Below, piece by piece: positions 36,130 through 45,305 of a DNA stretch of 64,000 bases. Below the pieces are notes generated by a model, which worked only from the letters and a program-made list of their open reading frames with translations, had not been told where the DNA came from and did not search any database. The stretch is taken from positions 1,302,001 to 1,366,000 of the forward strand of contig NZ_JBHSCZ010000001.1 of assembly GCF_042651465.1 (NCBI RefSeq), in the 5' to 3' direction. Within the stretch, counting starts at the first letter, position 1, and each line of letters starts with the position of its first letter. Source of the stretch: Ferruginibacter yonginensis. Its GTDB lineage: Bacteria; Bacteroidota; Bacteroidia; Chitinophagales; Chitinophagaceae. Made by a program: the position numbers and the translations under genes.

Positions 36130-36285
36130 AGTTTGTTTTGCTTAAAAAATGGGGGCTATGTACAAAGGCAATATGGCAACAGTTGTTCTGGCTTTTCGCT
36201 GTACCTACACCGCCTTGGCGGCGGCTACGGTGCCGCTACAATCCAGCAGCCCATCAGCATTGGTACTATTTTCAACTATGCTGTA
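36130..36285. repeat. GC-rich palindromic intergenic island (REP-like)
   Basis: A block much richer in G+C than its surroundings, with nested palindromes (CCGCC TT GGCGG at 36210-36221, CGGC...GCCG next to it). It holds no gene. It shares CGCTG, ACCTACA and CGGCTA phrases with the island at 52670-52800, so both may belong to one dispersed repeat family. Copy number cannot be judged from this window. Confidence 0.4.
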
Positions 36286-36287
36286 CA

Positions 36288-36317
36288 TAAAAAAGTCTCA
36301 CAAAAATTGTGAGACTT
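36288..36317 (-). terminator. Rho-independent terminator after rpsP
   Basis: A perfect 11-bp stem AAGTCTCACAA / TTGTGAGACTT with a 3-base loop (36293-36303, 36307-36317) followed on the minus strand by a T-rich stretch. It lies 32 bp after the rpsP stop and separates rpsP from rimM. Confidence 0.82.
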
Positions 36318-36348
36318 CAATGCATTCGTATAAGTGGAACGGATCTAC

Positions 36349-36840
36349 TTATTCTGCAGTGGGTGTTGTTTCTTCTGTCGCAGTGGTTGCATCAGCAGGA
36401 GCAGCTTCAATAGGTGTTGCAACAGCTTCTACTTTTTTAACTACTGGCACGTTGCGTTTGTCAATACGAGCTTTTTTATCAGCACCTTGACGTTTAGCAA
36501 CATGAGCGTCATGCTCAGCACTCCACTTAGTAAATTTTTCCATTGCAGCAGCTTCGTCGAATAAGCCTAAGCCTACACCACGTAACAAGTGCTTAAGGTA
36601 CAATACACCTTTAAACGAAAGAATACGGCGTACAGTATCGGTAGGTTGAGCACCTTTCTGTAACCAATCCAACGCTTTTTGACGGTCAATCTGAATAGTA
36701 GCAGGAACCGTTAAAGGGTTGTAAGAACCTAATTTTTGAATAAATTTACCATCACGTGGGCTACGGGCATCCGCAATAACGATGAAGTAAAAAGGTCTTT
36801 TTTTAGACCCATGTCTTTGTAATCTCATTTTAACAGCCAT
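36349..36840 (-). CDS. rpsP: 30S ribosomal protein bS16 with long C-terminal tail
   Basis: 163 residues from the ATG at 36840 (MAVKMRLQRHGSKKRPFYFI, then IVIADARSPRDGKFIQKLG). The open frame extends 24 codons upstream, but those residues do not fit the family and the promoter lies there. The bS16 core is about 80-90 residues; the rest is an Ala/Glu/Thr/Val-rich tail (EAVATPIEAAPADATTATEE), a common extension in Bacteroidota. It contributes to 30S assembly. Confidence 0.95.
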   Translation of the reverse strand: MAVKMRLQRHGSKKRPFYFIVIADARSPRDGKFIQKLGSYNPLTVPATIQIDRQKALDWLQKGAQPTDTVRRILSFKGVLYLKHLLRGVGLGLFDEAAAMEKFTKWSAEHDAHVAKRQGADKKARIDKRNVPVVKKVEAVATPIEAAPADATTATEETTPTAE

Positions 36841-36900
36841 AAAATAGAAATTTTTTGGTTGTGAACAAATATGGTTAATCTCTTCCTTTGAAAAGGATGG

Positions 36901-36932
36901 CAAATATAACAACAGCTACAAACATATCCAAA
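36901..36932 (-). promoter_or_regulatory. rpsP promoter, TTTG-N20-TATATTTG
   Basis: On the minus strand, TTTG (36932-36929), 20 bases, then TATATTTG (36908-36901): a complete match to the Bacteroidota -33/-7 promoter. The -7 element is 60 bp before the rpsP start. Confidence 0.65.
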
Positions 36933-37054
36933 ACAAAAAATTTTATAAAACCTAAGCCTTGTGCTAAACACCCTATAAAATGATGTGTTTAAAAAAACAT
37001 CTTTTTAAAATGATAACTATTAAAATATTAATGACCTTTGCGAAAATTTTTTAA

Positions 37055-37399
37055 ATGCAAATACAGATTTTAAAATCAAAAGTGCACAGGGCTGTCATTA
37101 CTGAGGCCAACTTAAATTATGTAGGCAGCTTAACGTTAGATGAAGATTTAATGGATGCAGCCAATATGATTGAGCATGAGAAAATACAAGTGGTTAATGT
37201 AAACAATGGCGAACGCATTGAAACATACTTAATAAAAGGTAAAAGAGGTAGTGGTGTTGTGTGTTTAAATGGCCCTGCTGCCCGTAAAGGTGCCGAAGGC
37301 GATGTGGTCATCATCATATCATACGCACTCATGGATTTTGAAGCAGCTAAGGCTTATAAACCGGTTGTTGTATTTCCAAAAGATGGCAATACTTTGTAG
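37055..37399 (+). CDS. panD: aspartate 1-decarboxylase precursor
   Basis: 114 residues, slightly short of E. coli (126). The self-cleavage site is NYVGS, so S25 becomes the pyruvoyl group after G24-S25 cleavage. KSKVHRAVITEANLNYVGS and RIETYLIKGKRGSGVVCLNGPAAR are family signatures. It makes beta-alanine for coenzyme A. No other pan genes are nearby. Confidence 0.96.
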   Translation: MQIQILKSKVHRAVITEANLNYVGSLTLDEDLMDAANMIEHEKIQVVNVNNGERIETYLIKGKRGSGVVCLNGPAARKGAEGDVVIIISYALMDFEAAKAYKPVVVFPKDGNTL

Positions 37400-37443
37400 G
37401 TTGGCTATATTTTTTAAAAAAGTTTAAAAAATATTTAAAATCA

Positions 37444-37475
37444 TTTGATTATTACAAAATAGGTTTGTATTTTTG
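37444..37475 (+). promoter_or_regulatory. tRNA promoter, TTTG-N20-TATTTTTG
   Basis: TTTG (37444-37447), 20 bases, TATTTTTG (37468-37475), 15 bp before the first tRNA. The second full -33/-7 match in the window. Confidence 0.65.
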
Positions 37476-37490
37476 CAGCCCTTAATCAAA

Positions 37491-37579
37491 GGAGAGATGC
37501 CTGAGAGGCCGAAAGGAACGGTTTGCTAAATCGTCGTACGGGTTACACTGTACCGTGGGTTCGAATCCCACTCTCTCCG
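37491..37579 (+). tRNA. tRNA-Ser (GCU)
   Basis: An 89-base gene with acceptor stem GGAGAGA/TCTCTCC, the anticodon GCT in the loop TTTGCTAAA, a long class-II variable arm (GTACGGGTTACACTGTAC) and a T-loop GGTTCGAATCC. The long arm and anticodon identify serine. CCA is not encoded. Confidence 0.96.
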
Positions 37580-37615
37580 CAAATCTTAAGGAAGTAGCTA
37601 CGACAACAATAAGTT

Positions 37616-37690
37616 CGGGATGTAGCGTAGCCCGGTTATCGCGCCTGGTTTGGGACCAGGAGGTCGCAAGTTCGAATCTTGCCATCCCGA
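37616..37690 (+). tRNA. tRNA-Pro (UGG)
   Basis: A 75-base gene, acceptor stem CGGGATG/CATCCCG, anticodon stem CCTGG/CCAGG with loop TTTGGGA (anticodon TGG) and T-loop AGTTCGAATCT. The C1 acceptor start is normal for proline tRNA. CCA is not encoded. Confidence 0.96.
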
Positions 37691-37692
37691 CT

Positions 37693-37725
37693 AAAAACCT
37701 TCAATTTATTTTGAAGGTTTTTTTG
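37693..37725 (+). terminator. Rho-independent terminator after the tRNA pair
   Basis: A 12-bp stem AAAAACCTTCAA / TTGAAGGTTTTT with a 6-base loop and a T-run, 3 bp after tRNA-Pro. Confidence 0.85.
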
Positions 37726-38002
37726 TGCCCTGTAATCTAATTCAGATTTTTTAATCAGGAATGTGTCAAATTTAAACTTTGTATTTAGAAATTTCAACAG
37801 ACTTTTAATTATTCTTTAAATAAAAAGAAGAAGCCTCATTATTAAAAGTTAGCACGGACATTAGCTTAAATTACTTCCATTTATCAATATAGACCTTAAT
37901 GAAAAGAGGCTGACTCAATCTGAAAAGGCAGCCTCTATATATTATTCTTTAACTAAAAAACGGCAACATAAATTATGTGCAGGTAATTTTATATTAGGGC
38001 CT
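37726..38002. other. 277-bp intergenic region with no gene
   Basis: AT-rich spacer between the tRNA terminator and the S74 pseudogene. The only structure seen is the hairpin at 37905-37936. No open frame with recognisable content. Confidence 0.6.
37900..37936 (-). terminator. probable terminator of the S74 gene
   Basis: An 8-bp stem AGAGGCTG (37905-37912) / CAGCCTCT (37929-37936) with a 16-base loop and TTTTC following on the minus strand, about 65 bp after the stop of the S74 reading frame. Confidence 0.55.
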
Positions 38003-40348
38003 TTATTTGGTAAGAATCATCTTTTTAGAATCAATCAAAATTCCATCTACAAATAAGGTGTATATGTAAGATCCTGCACTTAGCTGTCCTCCAGTAATCT
38101 CAATTTTTTCTCCACTTTTATTATTCAATTCAAATGATTTTAGTTTTCTTCCATCTAAAGTAGTTATAATGATAATTGCTTTTTTTGAAATAGGTACACT
38201 ATAACGTATAGTGGTTGTATTGTTAAAAGGGTTAGGTGTATTTTGATAAAGTTTTGCTTCCCTTCCATCTTGTGTTATGTATATTGAGCCTTCCATATTT
38301 TTATTTTTTAGAGAAGAAACTAATTCACGCAACTCATCCAAATCTTTTCTTAAAGATTTGTTTATTTCTTTTTGCTCATCGATATTTTGTTTTAAAGATT
38401 CGTTTTGAGCACTTAATTCTTGCACCGATTTTACAAGAGGTACTACAAATTGTGAGTAGGCAAGCCCATAATTATCTTCTTTCGTTTCAGGTTTATGAAT
38501 TCCACTAAAATCATAGCCTACAGCATTAGCAGCTTTTTCAACCTCTTGTGCTATAAAACCACTTTGGCGAATTTTTGTAGATTTTTCAAAGTCTTTATTC
38601 AAGTAAAAAGCACGAATACTATCTGGCATATTTTGAGTTAGAAATTCTTGGTATTTTTTTGAATCAAAATTGTACACTACAGGGCGAAGTTGGTTAATAA
38701 ATTCTAACCCTTTGACATCGAATGAATTAATATTCGATTTAAAACGTCCGTCAGAGGTGGTTATATACATTGGGCCTTCCACGAGTGTTACATTAGCATC
38801 TCCTAGACGAATTTTGTTGGAAATATTTACAATTGCTGAAGCTCCAATAGCTGAGGCATTATTTAAATTTGCAGTTGACACATTAGCATAAAAACCAAAA
38901 GCTGCATTAAGATTACCAACAGTATTTGTAATCAAAGACATCGAGCCACATCCTACATTATCCTCACCATCTGAATTTTTCAGAAGTGAGCGAAAACCTA
39001 TACCAGTATTTAAATTTCCTATGTTATTATTCTGTAGAGTTTGCGACCCAACCGCAATATTTTGTTTACCAGTACTGTTAAAACCTAGTGCGGTATTGCC
39101 CAACGCTATGTTATCATTCCCTGACCTATTATTTGATAGTGCTGCAGATCCAATGCCTATGTTATAACTTCCACTAGTATTCAAAGATAAAGCATTAGAA
39201 CCTAGCCCTGTATTCCCATCTCCTGTGTTTGATAAAAGAACAGCATAACCTATGGCAGTATTTCCCCCTCCTGTAGTGTTTGCATTAAGAGCCATAAAAC
39301 CAACGGCAACATTTCCTTCACCAGTTTTATTATATTGCATTGCCGAGAAGCCATTGGCAGTATTGTATCTTCCAAATACGTTGTCGTTATTGATACCAGA
39401 TTCTTGACCATAAAAAGTATTTGCTGTTAATGGATCGAATCGACCCGCTTATAAATTATTTACTCTAAAATTCAAAGCCTTATTATCAGTAGTACCAATA
39501 AAATTTGTGCCATCAATAGTTCCCGCATTACCTGTTAAAGCCCAGCCTAGACTACTGCCGCCGCCAATAGGTGTTTGCCATATAGCATTACCGAAACCAT
39601 CTGACGTTAATACATTTCCTGCGGTTAGTATACCTCCGGTTATCTGCAATCCTCCGGAAATAACTTTGGTATTTGTTCCCGTACCTGCATAGACTGTAGT
39701 TACATTAGCATCGCCTAATTGAATTGAATTACTTGCATTCACAATTGCGTTACTACCTATTGCTGTGGCGTTGGTAAGTGCATCAGATACAACATTTGCA
39801 AAATATCCTATCGCTGTGTTATTTTTTCCTCCCCTATTAAATATTAGACTATTCATACCAACTGCGGTATTATTAGAACCAGTGGTATAATTTAATGAGC
39901 CATTCCCAATACCTGTATTGGCTTCACCAACTGTGTTAAATGAGATACTTCCGGAACCAATACCTACATTGAAATTACCTGAAATGTTTCCAGACAATGC
40001 ACTCGAACCAATTTCAATATTAACTAGCCCTGTTTTATTATATTCTAGAGTCCTTTCTCCTATACCAACATTGTAAGAACCTGAAGTATTTTGTTTTAAA
40101 GTATATAAACCAATACCTACGTTACCATATCCAGAAATGTTAGAACTTAAAGGTAAAATACCAATAGCAATATTTGCATTTCCTCCATTCACTGGTATAG
40201 AATTTGAATTGTAAGATATATTTTGCTAATAGCCTTTACTTAACATTATTGATAAAACAATAAAAAGTTGTAGAAATGATTTTAACTGGGTTGTTTTAAA
40301 TAAATGAAAAACGGTTAAATTAATTTTGATATAAAATAAGAGTTTAGA
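38003..40348 (-). pseudogene. decayed S74 (endosialidase-chaperone) surface protein with T9SS signal
   Basis: One reading frame with no frameshift but two internal stops. 40348-40229 (no good start codon) encodes a signal peptide core (FLQLFIVLSIMLSKGY) ending in TAG at 40228-40226, where a residue before QN would be expected. 40192-39452 encodes 15-residue head repeats of the type GNxNxAIGxxALxxN, ending RVNNL at a TAA (39451-39449). Reading on, AGRFDPLTANTFYG continues straight into 39340-38003: more head repeats, then SDGRFKSNI and the S74 chaperone domain with a coiled coil, and a C-terminal type IX sorting domain (LYQNTPNPFNNTTTIRYSVP to KMILTK). TCG to TAG and AAA to TAA are each one-base changes. 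The stops make this a decayed gene rather than several genes. Confidence 0.7.
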
Positions 40349-40440
40349 TTAATAAGTTTTTTTTAATAGATATAAATCAAATAATTTGTTGAAATATTAA
40401 AAAAAAATATATAATAATTTTTTAACTCAACTAATTTTTT

Positions 40441-40473
40441 AAAAAAAGCGGCTACAAAATGTAGCCGCTTTAT
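40441..40473 (-). terminator. Rho-independent terminator after the repeat lipoprotein
   Basis: A 12-bp stem AAAGCGGCTACA / TGTAGCCGCTTT (40445-40456, 40460-40471) with a 3-base loop; T-run on the minus strand. It lies 21 bp after the stop of the lipoprotein gene. Confidence 0.85.
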
Positions 40474-40491
40474 AAAAGGAAATGAGTATTA

Positions 40492-42009
40492 TTATTGTAG
40501 TGGTAAATTAAAAGCCCCATTTGTAATTTGCAGGGTAGCCCCTGCCGTATTTTTTACAGCACCTGTAAATGTACCTGTTACATTGGTTGCTGTAATTGTA
40601 TTTATCGTAACACTAAATGGCATTGTTTGAATAGAGCCATCAGTAGTAGCTGTATAATCAATACCTGTATTATCTGTATAAGCCACATCAAGTAGTATGA
40701 ATTGTGCAAATTGATTCACATTATATGTGGATCCATTGATAAAATATGGTGCTTGTTTGGCAATATCTATATAAAACGATTCTTGAGAACCTGCTGCTGC
40801 ATCACCATTAATTGATAGTAGAAAAAAGTTTCCAGGAGGTAATGGTGGAGGAGCTGCCACAACTGAGGTATCTGCACTGTTAATAAAATTAAATGTTTTG
40901 GTTACAGAGCCAATATTAAAACTTAATGTACCATTTGTAGATGGTGCAGAAGAATAAGTCTGATTCAAACTGCACGTTCCTGTACCACCCGTACCTGTTA
41001 TGGTATATGTAAAAGTTCCCGCTGCACTAGCAGGACCGGCAGAAGCATACAAAGTAACATTTTGTGGCGTAGGAGAAGCTGCTAGGACCCCACTACCTGA
41101 AAATGTAACGTTATTCTGAGTGTTTGACGAAATAGAATAGGAACCTCCTGCGGTAGATGTTATGCTAATTATAACAGAATCACCTGCTGTGGAAGAACCC
41201 GCTTGATACGTTCCAAAAAACTGTGGTGTAGAACAATCGAAACTATAAGTAGCTGGTGTAGGTGCTGCTTGTACAGTTAAAGAAAACCCACAATTACTTG
41301 CCGGGGTTGTTGTATTTAAAGCATATTGAAAAGGACCTGCCGCAGTCGGTGTGCCACTAGCAAGCAATCGAATCGTTTGATTGGTTCCAACTGACAAATT
41401 CCCTGTTGATGAAAAAGAAACTCCATTAACCGTAGAAGATGTAATAGTGTAAGTTCCCGCAGTTGTAACATCCACTTTTACATCAACAAAATTAGCTGGG
41501 GTAGTCTGAATAGTAGCATAAAAATTATTGGACTGCGTTGCACCTGTACAGGTGGTTGGTGTACCAACAAGTGTATATACCGCTGTTGTAGAACCGCCAC
41601 CTGTACCAGTAACGATTACATTTATTTGGCATGAACTTGTATCAAACTTTACTGTAAAAACATCTAAAGATGGCGCTACTGGTCTACCTGAACCTAATAG
41701 TCGAATAGTGTTTAAGCCAGCAACAGCAACTGAGCCTGAAGCACTGAATGAATAACCATTGATGGTATCGGTTTTTATTACATAAGCACCTGTATTAACT
41801 ATATTAACTTGTACATCAACATAGTTGGTTGCATTAAGTAAAGTATCTTTTTGATAGGTACCATTAATTAGTACTGGTAAACAGTCACCATTTGTGTCTG
41901 ACTTTAAAGAACCTGTTGCTAGACCAAGCTCTAAACTCAATTCTTTTTGACATGCAGTAAATACCATTGTGGCACTTAAGAAAAGGACAAGAAAACGTAG
42001 ATATTTCAT
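40492..42009 (-). CDS. lipoprotein with three Ig-like repeats
   Basis: 505 residues. Lipoprotein signal (FLVLFLSATMVFTAC, Cys at about 20). Three repeats of about 90-105 residues follow (about 42-130, 145-250, 255-350), each with a phrase such as GTYTITSSTVNGVSFSSTG and a TIRLLASGTP-type strand, with paired cysteines (CTGATQSNNFY, CGFSL, CSTPQFF, CSLNQTY). The C-terminal 140 residues differ and contain a further beta domain with FNFINSADTS. The repeats resemble surface-exposed adhesion modules. The function is unknown. It is the last gene of the unit that includes lspA. Confidence 0.8.
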   Translation of the reverse strand: MKYLRFLVLFLSATMVFTACQKELSLELGLATGSLKSDTNGDCLPVLINGTYQKDTLLNATNYVDVQVNIVNTGAYVIKTDTINGYSFSASGSVAVAGLNTIRLLGSGRPVAPSLDVFTVKFDTSSCQINVIVTGTGGGSTTAVYTLVGTPTTCTGATQSNNFYATIQTTPANFVDVKVDVTTAGTYTITSSTVNGVSFSSTGNLSVGTNQTIRLLASGTPTAAGPFQYALNTTTPASNCGFSLTVQAAPTPATYSFDCSTPQFFGTYQAGSSTAGDSVIISITSTAGGSYSISSNTQNNVTFSGSGVLAASPTPQNVTLYASAGPASAAGTFTYTITGTGGTGTCSLNQTYSSAPSTNGTLSFNIGSVTKTFNFINSADTSVVAAPPPLPPGNFFLLSINGDAAAGSQESFYIDIAKQAPYFINGSTYNVNQFAQFILLDVAYTDNTGIDYTATTDGSIQTMPFSVTINTITATNVTGTFTGAVKNTAGATLQITNGAFNLPLQ

Positions 42010-42031
42010 TTGTGCGTTTTTATTATTGTTT

Positions 42032-42730
42032 TTATGAAACCTGTGATTGATCGTCAGTTAAAGATGTTGTTTCAACTGTATGATGCTCATTTTGATTATT
42101 ATGTTGCTTAAAAAACCTTTTTTGAAATATGAATATACTAATAATACCAATACTTATAGCTGCATCTGCAATGTTAAAAATTGGCCTAAAAAACTCAAAT
42201 TGTTGTCCTCCCCAATAAGGCACCCAATTTGGAAAAGTACCGTGTATTAGAGGAAAATACAACATATCCACCACGTTACCATGCAAGAAACTGCTATAAC
42301 CATTTTTTGAAAACTCAGCTAAACCACTATAATTGATATAATCATTTATTTCGCTGTTATATAACATTCCTTTATCAAAAATAATTCCATAAAAACAGCT
42401 GTCAATTAAATTACCAATTGCCCCTGCATAAATTAATGTTGCACAAATAACAAAGCCTTTGTGGTGTCTTTTTTTTAAAATTGAACCTAAGTACCAAGTA
42501 CCAAAGCCTACAGCTATCAATCTAAATAAGGTTAATGCCATTTTACCCCAATTACCTCCAAACTTCCATCCGTAAGCCATGCCAGGGTTTTCTACAAAAT
42601 ACAATTGAAACCAGTTACCTGCAACTGGCTGGGATGTTCCAATAGTAAAATTAGTTTTAATATAAATTTTTAATGCCTGATCAACAAGCAATACAAACAG
42701 AACGATTATTACAATATGTATTTTTTTCAT
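42032..42730 (-). CDS. lspA: lipoprotein signal peptidase (SPase II)
   Basis: 232 residues from the ATG at 42730 (MKKIHIVIIVLFVLLVDQALK); a start five codons upstream is also open but adds non-family residues. The catalytic aspartates are probably D155 (NVVDMLYF) and D189 (FNIADAAISIG); IGNLIDSCF (D110) is the conserved structural region. About 37 residues separate the NLID and VVD motifs, far more than in E. coli, a large insertion typical of Bacteroidota. It cleaves prolipoproteins in the inner membrane; several candidate substrates are encoded in this window. Confidence 0.94.
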   Translation of the reverse strand: MKKIHIVIIVLFVLLVDQALKIYIKTNFTIGTSQPVAGNWFQLYFVENPGMAYGWKFGGNWGKMALTLFRLIAVGFGTWYLGSILKKRHHKGFVICATLIYAGAIGNLIDSCFYGIIFDKGMLYNSEINDYINYSGLAEFSKNGYSSFLHGNVVDMLYFPLIHGTFPNWVPYWGGQQFEFFRPIFNIADAAISIGIISIFIFQKRFFKQHNNQNEHHTVETTSLTDDQSQVS

Positions 42731-42798
42731 ATAGAAGTAGCGCAAATATAGAAATTAGCTTTGAGTTTTTTTAAGATGTTTATAATATTAAGCACCTA

Positions 42799-45288
42799 TT
42801 AATCTTCAAAATAAACCCTTTTAACCCTTTGAGAAATATTGGTAAGTATTTCATAAGGTATTGTGGTTGCCCATGTAGCCATATTGTTTACTGTAGGTTG
42901 CTCACCAAATACAATAATTTCATCACCTTCATTAGCATCTATACCAGTGATATCTAACATAGTCATATCCATACAGATATTGCCAATAACTGGCGCCAAC
43001 ATATCATTGACCAACATTTTTCCGTTACCATTTCCTAATAAACGAGGGTATCCATCAGCATAACCTATACGTACGGTTGCCACTTTTGTATTTTGCTGCA
43101 CCATAGCGTTGCGATTGTAGCCAACACTTTCACCAGGCTTTACCCATTTAATTTGAGAGATGGTTGTTTTTAATGTTGCAACAGGCGCTAATTGTTGTTG
43201 TATAAATGGTGTTGCATCAACTCCGTATAAACCAATACCAAGTCGCACCATATCATATTGTAGCGTAGGATGCCTATAAATAGCCGAAGAATTAGCAATG
43301 TGTTTAATAAAAGTGTACCCAAGTGCTTGCTCCAATAAAGCTGCCATTTTTAAGAATAATGTTGCTTGATGTGCAGTAAAATCATCATGCTGAGCTGCAT
43401 CGCTTGCTACTAAATGAGAAAATGCTGAAACTACTTTAACTGAATTTGTTTTCTTTAAAATATTACAAAGTGTTGGAATATCAGATTCATCGAAACCCAA
43501 GCGATGCATACCCGTATCTAACTTAATAAAAATTGGGTAATGCTTTATTTGTTTTTCATTTAAAAAAGCGATGAACTTTTGTAAAATATTAATAGAATAA
43601 ATTTCTGGCTCAAGATGGTATTGTACAATTTTAGAAAAACCAGCTACTTCAGTATTCATAATCATGATAGGTAATTGAATACTAGCATTGCGAAGCTCAA
43701 TAGCTTCATCTGCGTATGCTACCGCTAAATAATCAACACCGGCATGTTGTAATACATTTGCAATTTCAAAACCACCTGTACCGTAACTAAATGCCTTTAC
43801 CATCACCATCGTTTTTACACCAGGCGCCTGCAATTTTCTGTATACGTTTAAATTATGTCGAATACTATTTAAATTAATTTCTAGTTGGGTTTCGTGTACT
43901 TTTTCTTCTAGCAAGGAGCTAATTCTTTCAAACTGAAATTTTCTAGCACCTTTTAATAATATTACTTCGTTTTGTAATTGCAGCTCTTGATAATTTGAAA
44001 TAAAATCATTGGTTGTTGCATAAAAATGAATGTGATCAATTTGCTTAAAAAATGAAGCATTTTCACTTATTTGAGTACCAATACCAATAAACCTATAGAG
44101 ATGTTTGTTTTGAAGAATCGATGCAATTTGTTGGTACAATAATGATGCTTCAACCCCTGTTTGTAATAAATCACTTAAAATAACAGTATGTTTTGCTTGT
44201 TGATTTTGTTGAGCTAAAAAATCAAGCGAAATAGCAAATGATTCAATATCTGCACTGTAACTATCGTTTATAATAGAACAATTGTGTAACCCTTTTTTAA
44301 GTTGCAAACGCATTTCTATGGGCCTAAGTTGCTCCATCAAAGGTGCCACTGAAGCAGCATCTACCTTTAAAATAACCAATACACAAAAACATGAAATGGC
44401 ATTTGCAACAGAAGCATTATCAGTAAAAGGAATAATAAAGTTTACGTTGTTATTATAATATGTTAACTCAATAGAGGTTACGTCATTTTTCTTTTCAGTA
44501 TTAATAAGTTTTATGGTAGCATTTTCATTTACACCCCAAGTAATGGTTTTTAAATCTTTATTTTTTTCCTCTTTAAACTTATTTACTTCATCATGCAACA
44601 AAACATCATCAATGTTATATACCAAAAATTTGGCTTGTGTAAATAATAATAATTTCTCATTTATTTTTTGTTGCATTGATGTAAACCCCTCGTTATGGGC
44701 GCTACCCATTGAGGTTACAATACCGATACTTGGATTAATTATAGGCTGCAGCAATGCCATTTCGTTAGGTTGTGAAATACCTGATTCAAAAATAGCTAAC
44801 TCATCAGCAGCATTCATTTTCCAAACACTTAATGGTACGCCAATTTGTGAGTTATAACTTTTAGGACTTCGTACAATTTTGTATTGATAATGTAGTAATT
44901 GGTATAACCACTCTTTTACAATTGTTTTACCGTTGCTACCTGTTATACCTATCACTGGTATGTTAAATTGGTTACGATGATGCGTTACCAGTTGCTGAAG
45001 GGCATGCAACACATTATTAACTATTACAAAATTTGCTTGGGGCAAATCATCAAAAAAATGGCTATTTATATTTTGAGGCACTACAAAACAACGTACACCT
45101 TTATGATATAAAGTTGTTACAAAAGAAATGCCTTGCCTGTTATTACCTTCTAAAGCAAAAAAAATGGTAGATGATGGTATTAATAATTTTCTGCTATCGG
45201 TTAATAAATAATCAACGAGTACATCATTTACTTGATGAAATGATGTATTTGTAATAACATTTGTAATTTTTGAAAAAGTGATAGCCAC
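42799..45288 (-). CDS. murF-alr: fused MurF (D-Ala-D-Ala-adding enzyme) and alanine racemase
   Basis: 829 residues. Residues 1-460 are MurF: P-loop GITGSNGKT (114-122) and EGNNRQG substrate loop, adding D-Ala-D-Ala to UDP-MurNAc-tripeptide. Residues 465-829 are alanine racemase: PLP lysine K498 (MVMVKAFSYGTG), and VRLGIGLYG with the C-terminal catalytic Tyr region VGYNRNAM. The fusion couples racemisation to the ligation step; it is known in Bacteroidota. The MurF half has lost the residues around the carbamylated-lysine region less clearly, so activity of both halves is inferred. The terC gene lies 17 bp upstream. Confidence 0.95.
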   Translation of the reverse strand: MAITFSKITNVITNTSFHQVNDVLVDYLLTDSRKLLIPSSTIFFALEGNNRQGISFVTTLYHKGVRCFVVPQNINSHFFDDLPQANFVIVNNVLHALQQLVTHHRNQFNIPVIGITGSNGKTIVKEWLYQLLHYQYKIVRSPKSYNSQIGVPLSVWKMNAADELAIFESGISQPNEMALLQPIINPSIGIVTSMGSAHNEGFTSMQQKINEKLLLFTQAKFLVYNIDDVLLHDEVNKFKEEKNKDLKTITWGVNENATIKLINTEKKNDVTSIELTYYNNNVNFIIPFTDNASVANAISCFCVLVILKVDAASVAPLMEQLRPIEMRLQLKKGLHNCSIINDSYSADIESFAISLDFLAQQNQQAKHTVILSDLLQTGVEASLLYQQIASILQNKHLYRFIGIGTQISENASFFKQIDHIHFYATTNDFISNYQELQLQNEVILLKGARKFQFERISSLLEEKVHETQLEINLNSIRHNLNVYRKLQAPGVKTMVMVKAFSYGTGGFEIANVLQHAGVDYLAVAYADEAIELRNASIQLPIMIMNTEVAGFSKIVQYHLEPEIYSINILQKFIAFLNEKQIKHYPIFIKLDTGMHRLGFDESDIPTLCNILKKTNSVKVVSAFSHLVASDAAQHDDFTAHQATLFLKMAALLEQALGYTFIKHIANSSAIYRHPTLQYDMVRLGIGLYGVDATPFIQQQLAPVATLKTTISQIKWVKPGESVGYNRNAMVQQNTKVATVRIGYADGYPRLLGNGNGKMLVNDMLAPVIGNICMDMTMLDITGIDANEGDEIIVFGEQPTVNNMATWATTIPYEILTNISQRVKRVYFED

Positions 45289-45305
45289 TTAAAATTTAAT
45301 TTTTA

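Noticed and set aside
36149..36490. Plus-strand frames over the GC-rich island and rpsP tail
   Set aside because: They run through the palindromes, the terminator and the antisense of the bS16 tail, with no protein-like features.
38700..40190. Repeated DNA in the S74 gene as a CRISPR array or prophage tail locus
   Set aside because: The repeats are coding, vary in sequence and length, and translate into GNxNxAIG units; no other phage genes or cas genes are near, and the protein ends in a T9SS domain.
390..40348. A recoded genetic code in which TAA or TAG is read as an amino acid
   Set aside because: Dozens of intact genes end at TAA or TAG with the next gene starting a few bases later; only two genes have internal stops, so ordinary nonsense changes explain them.
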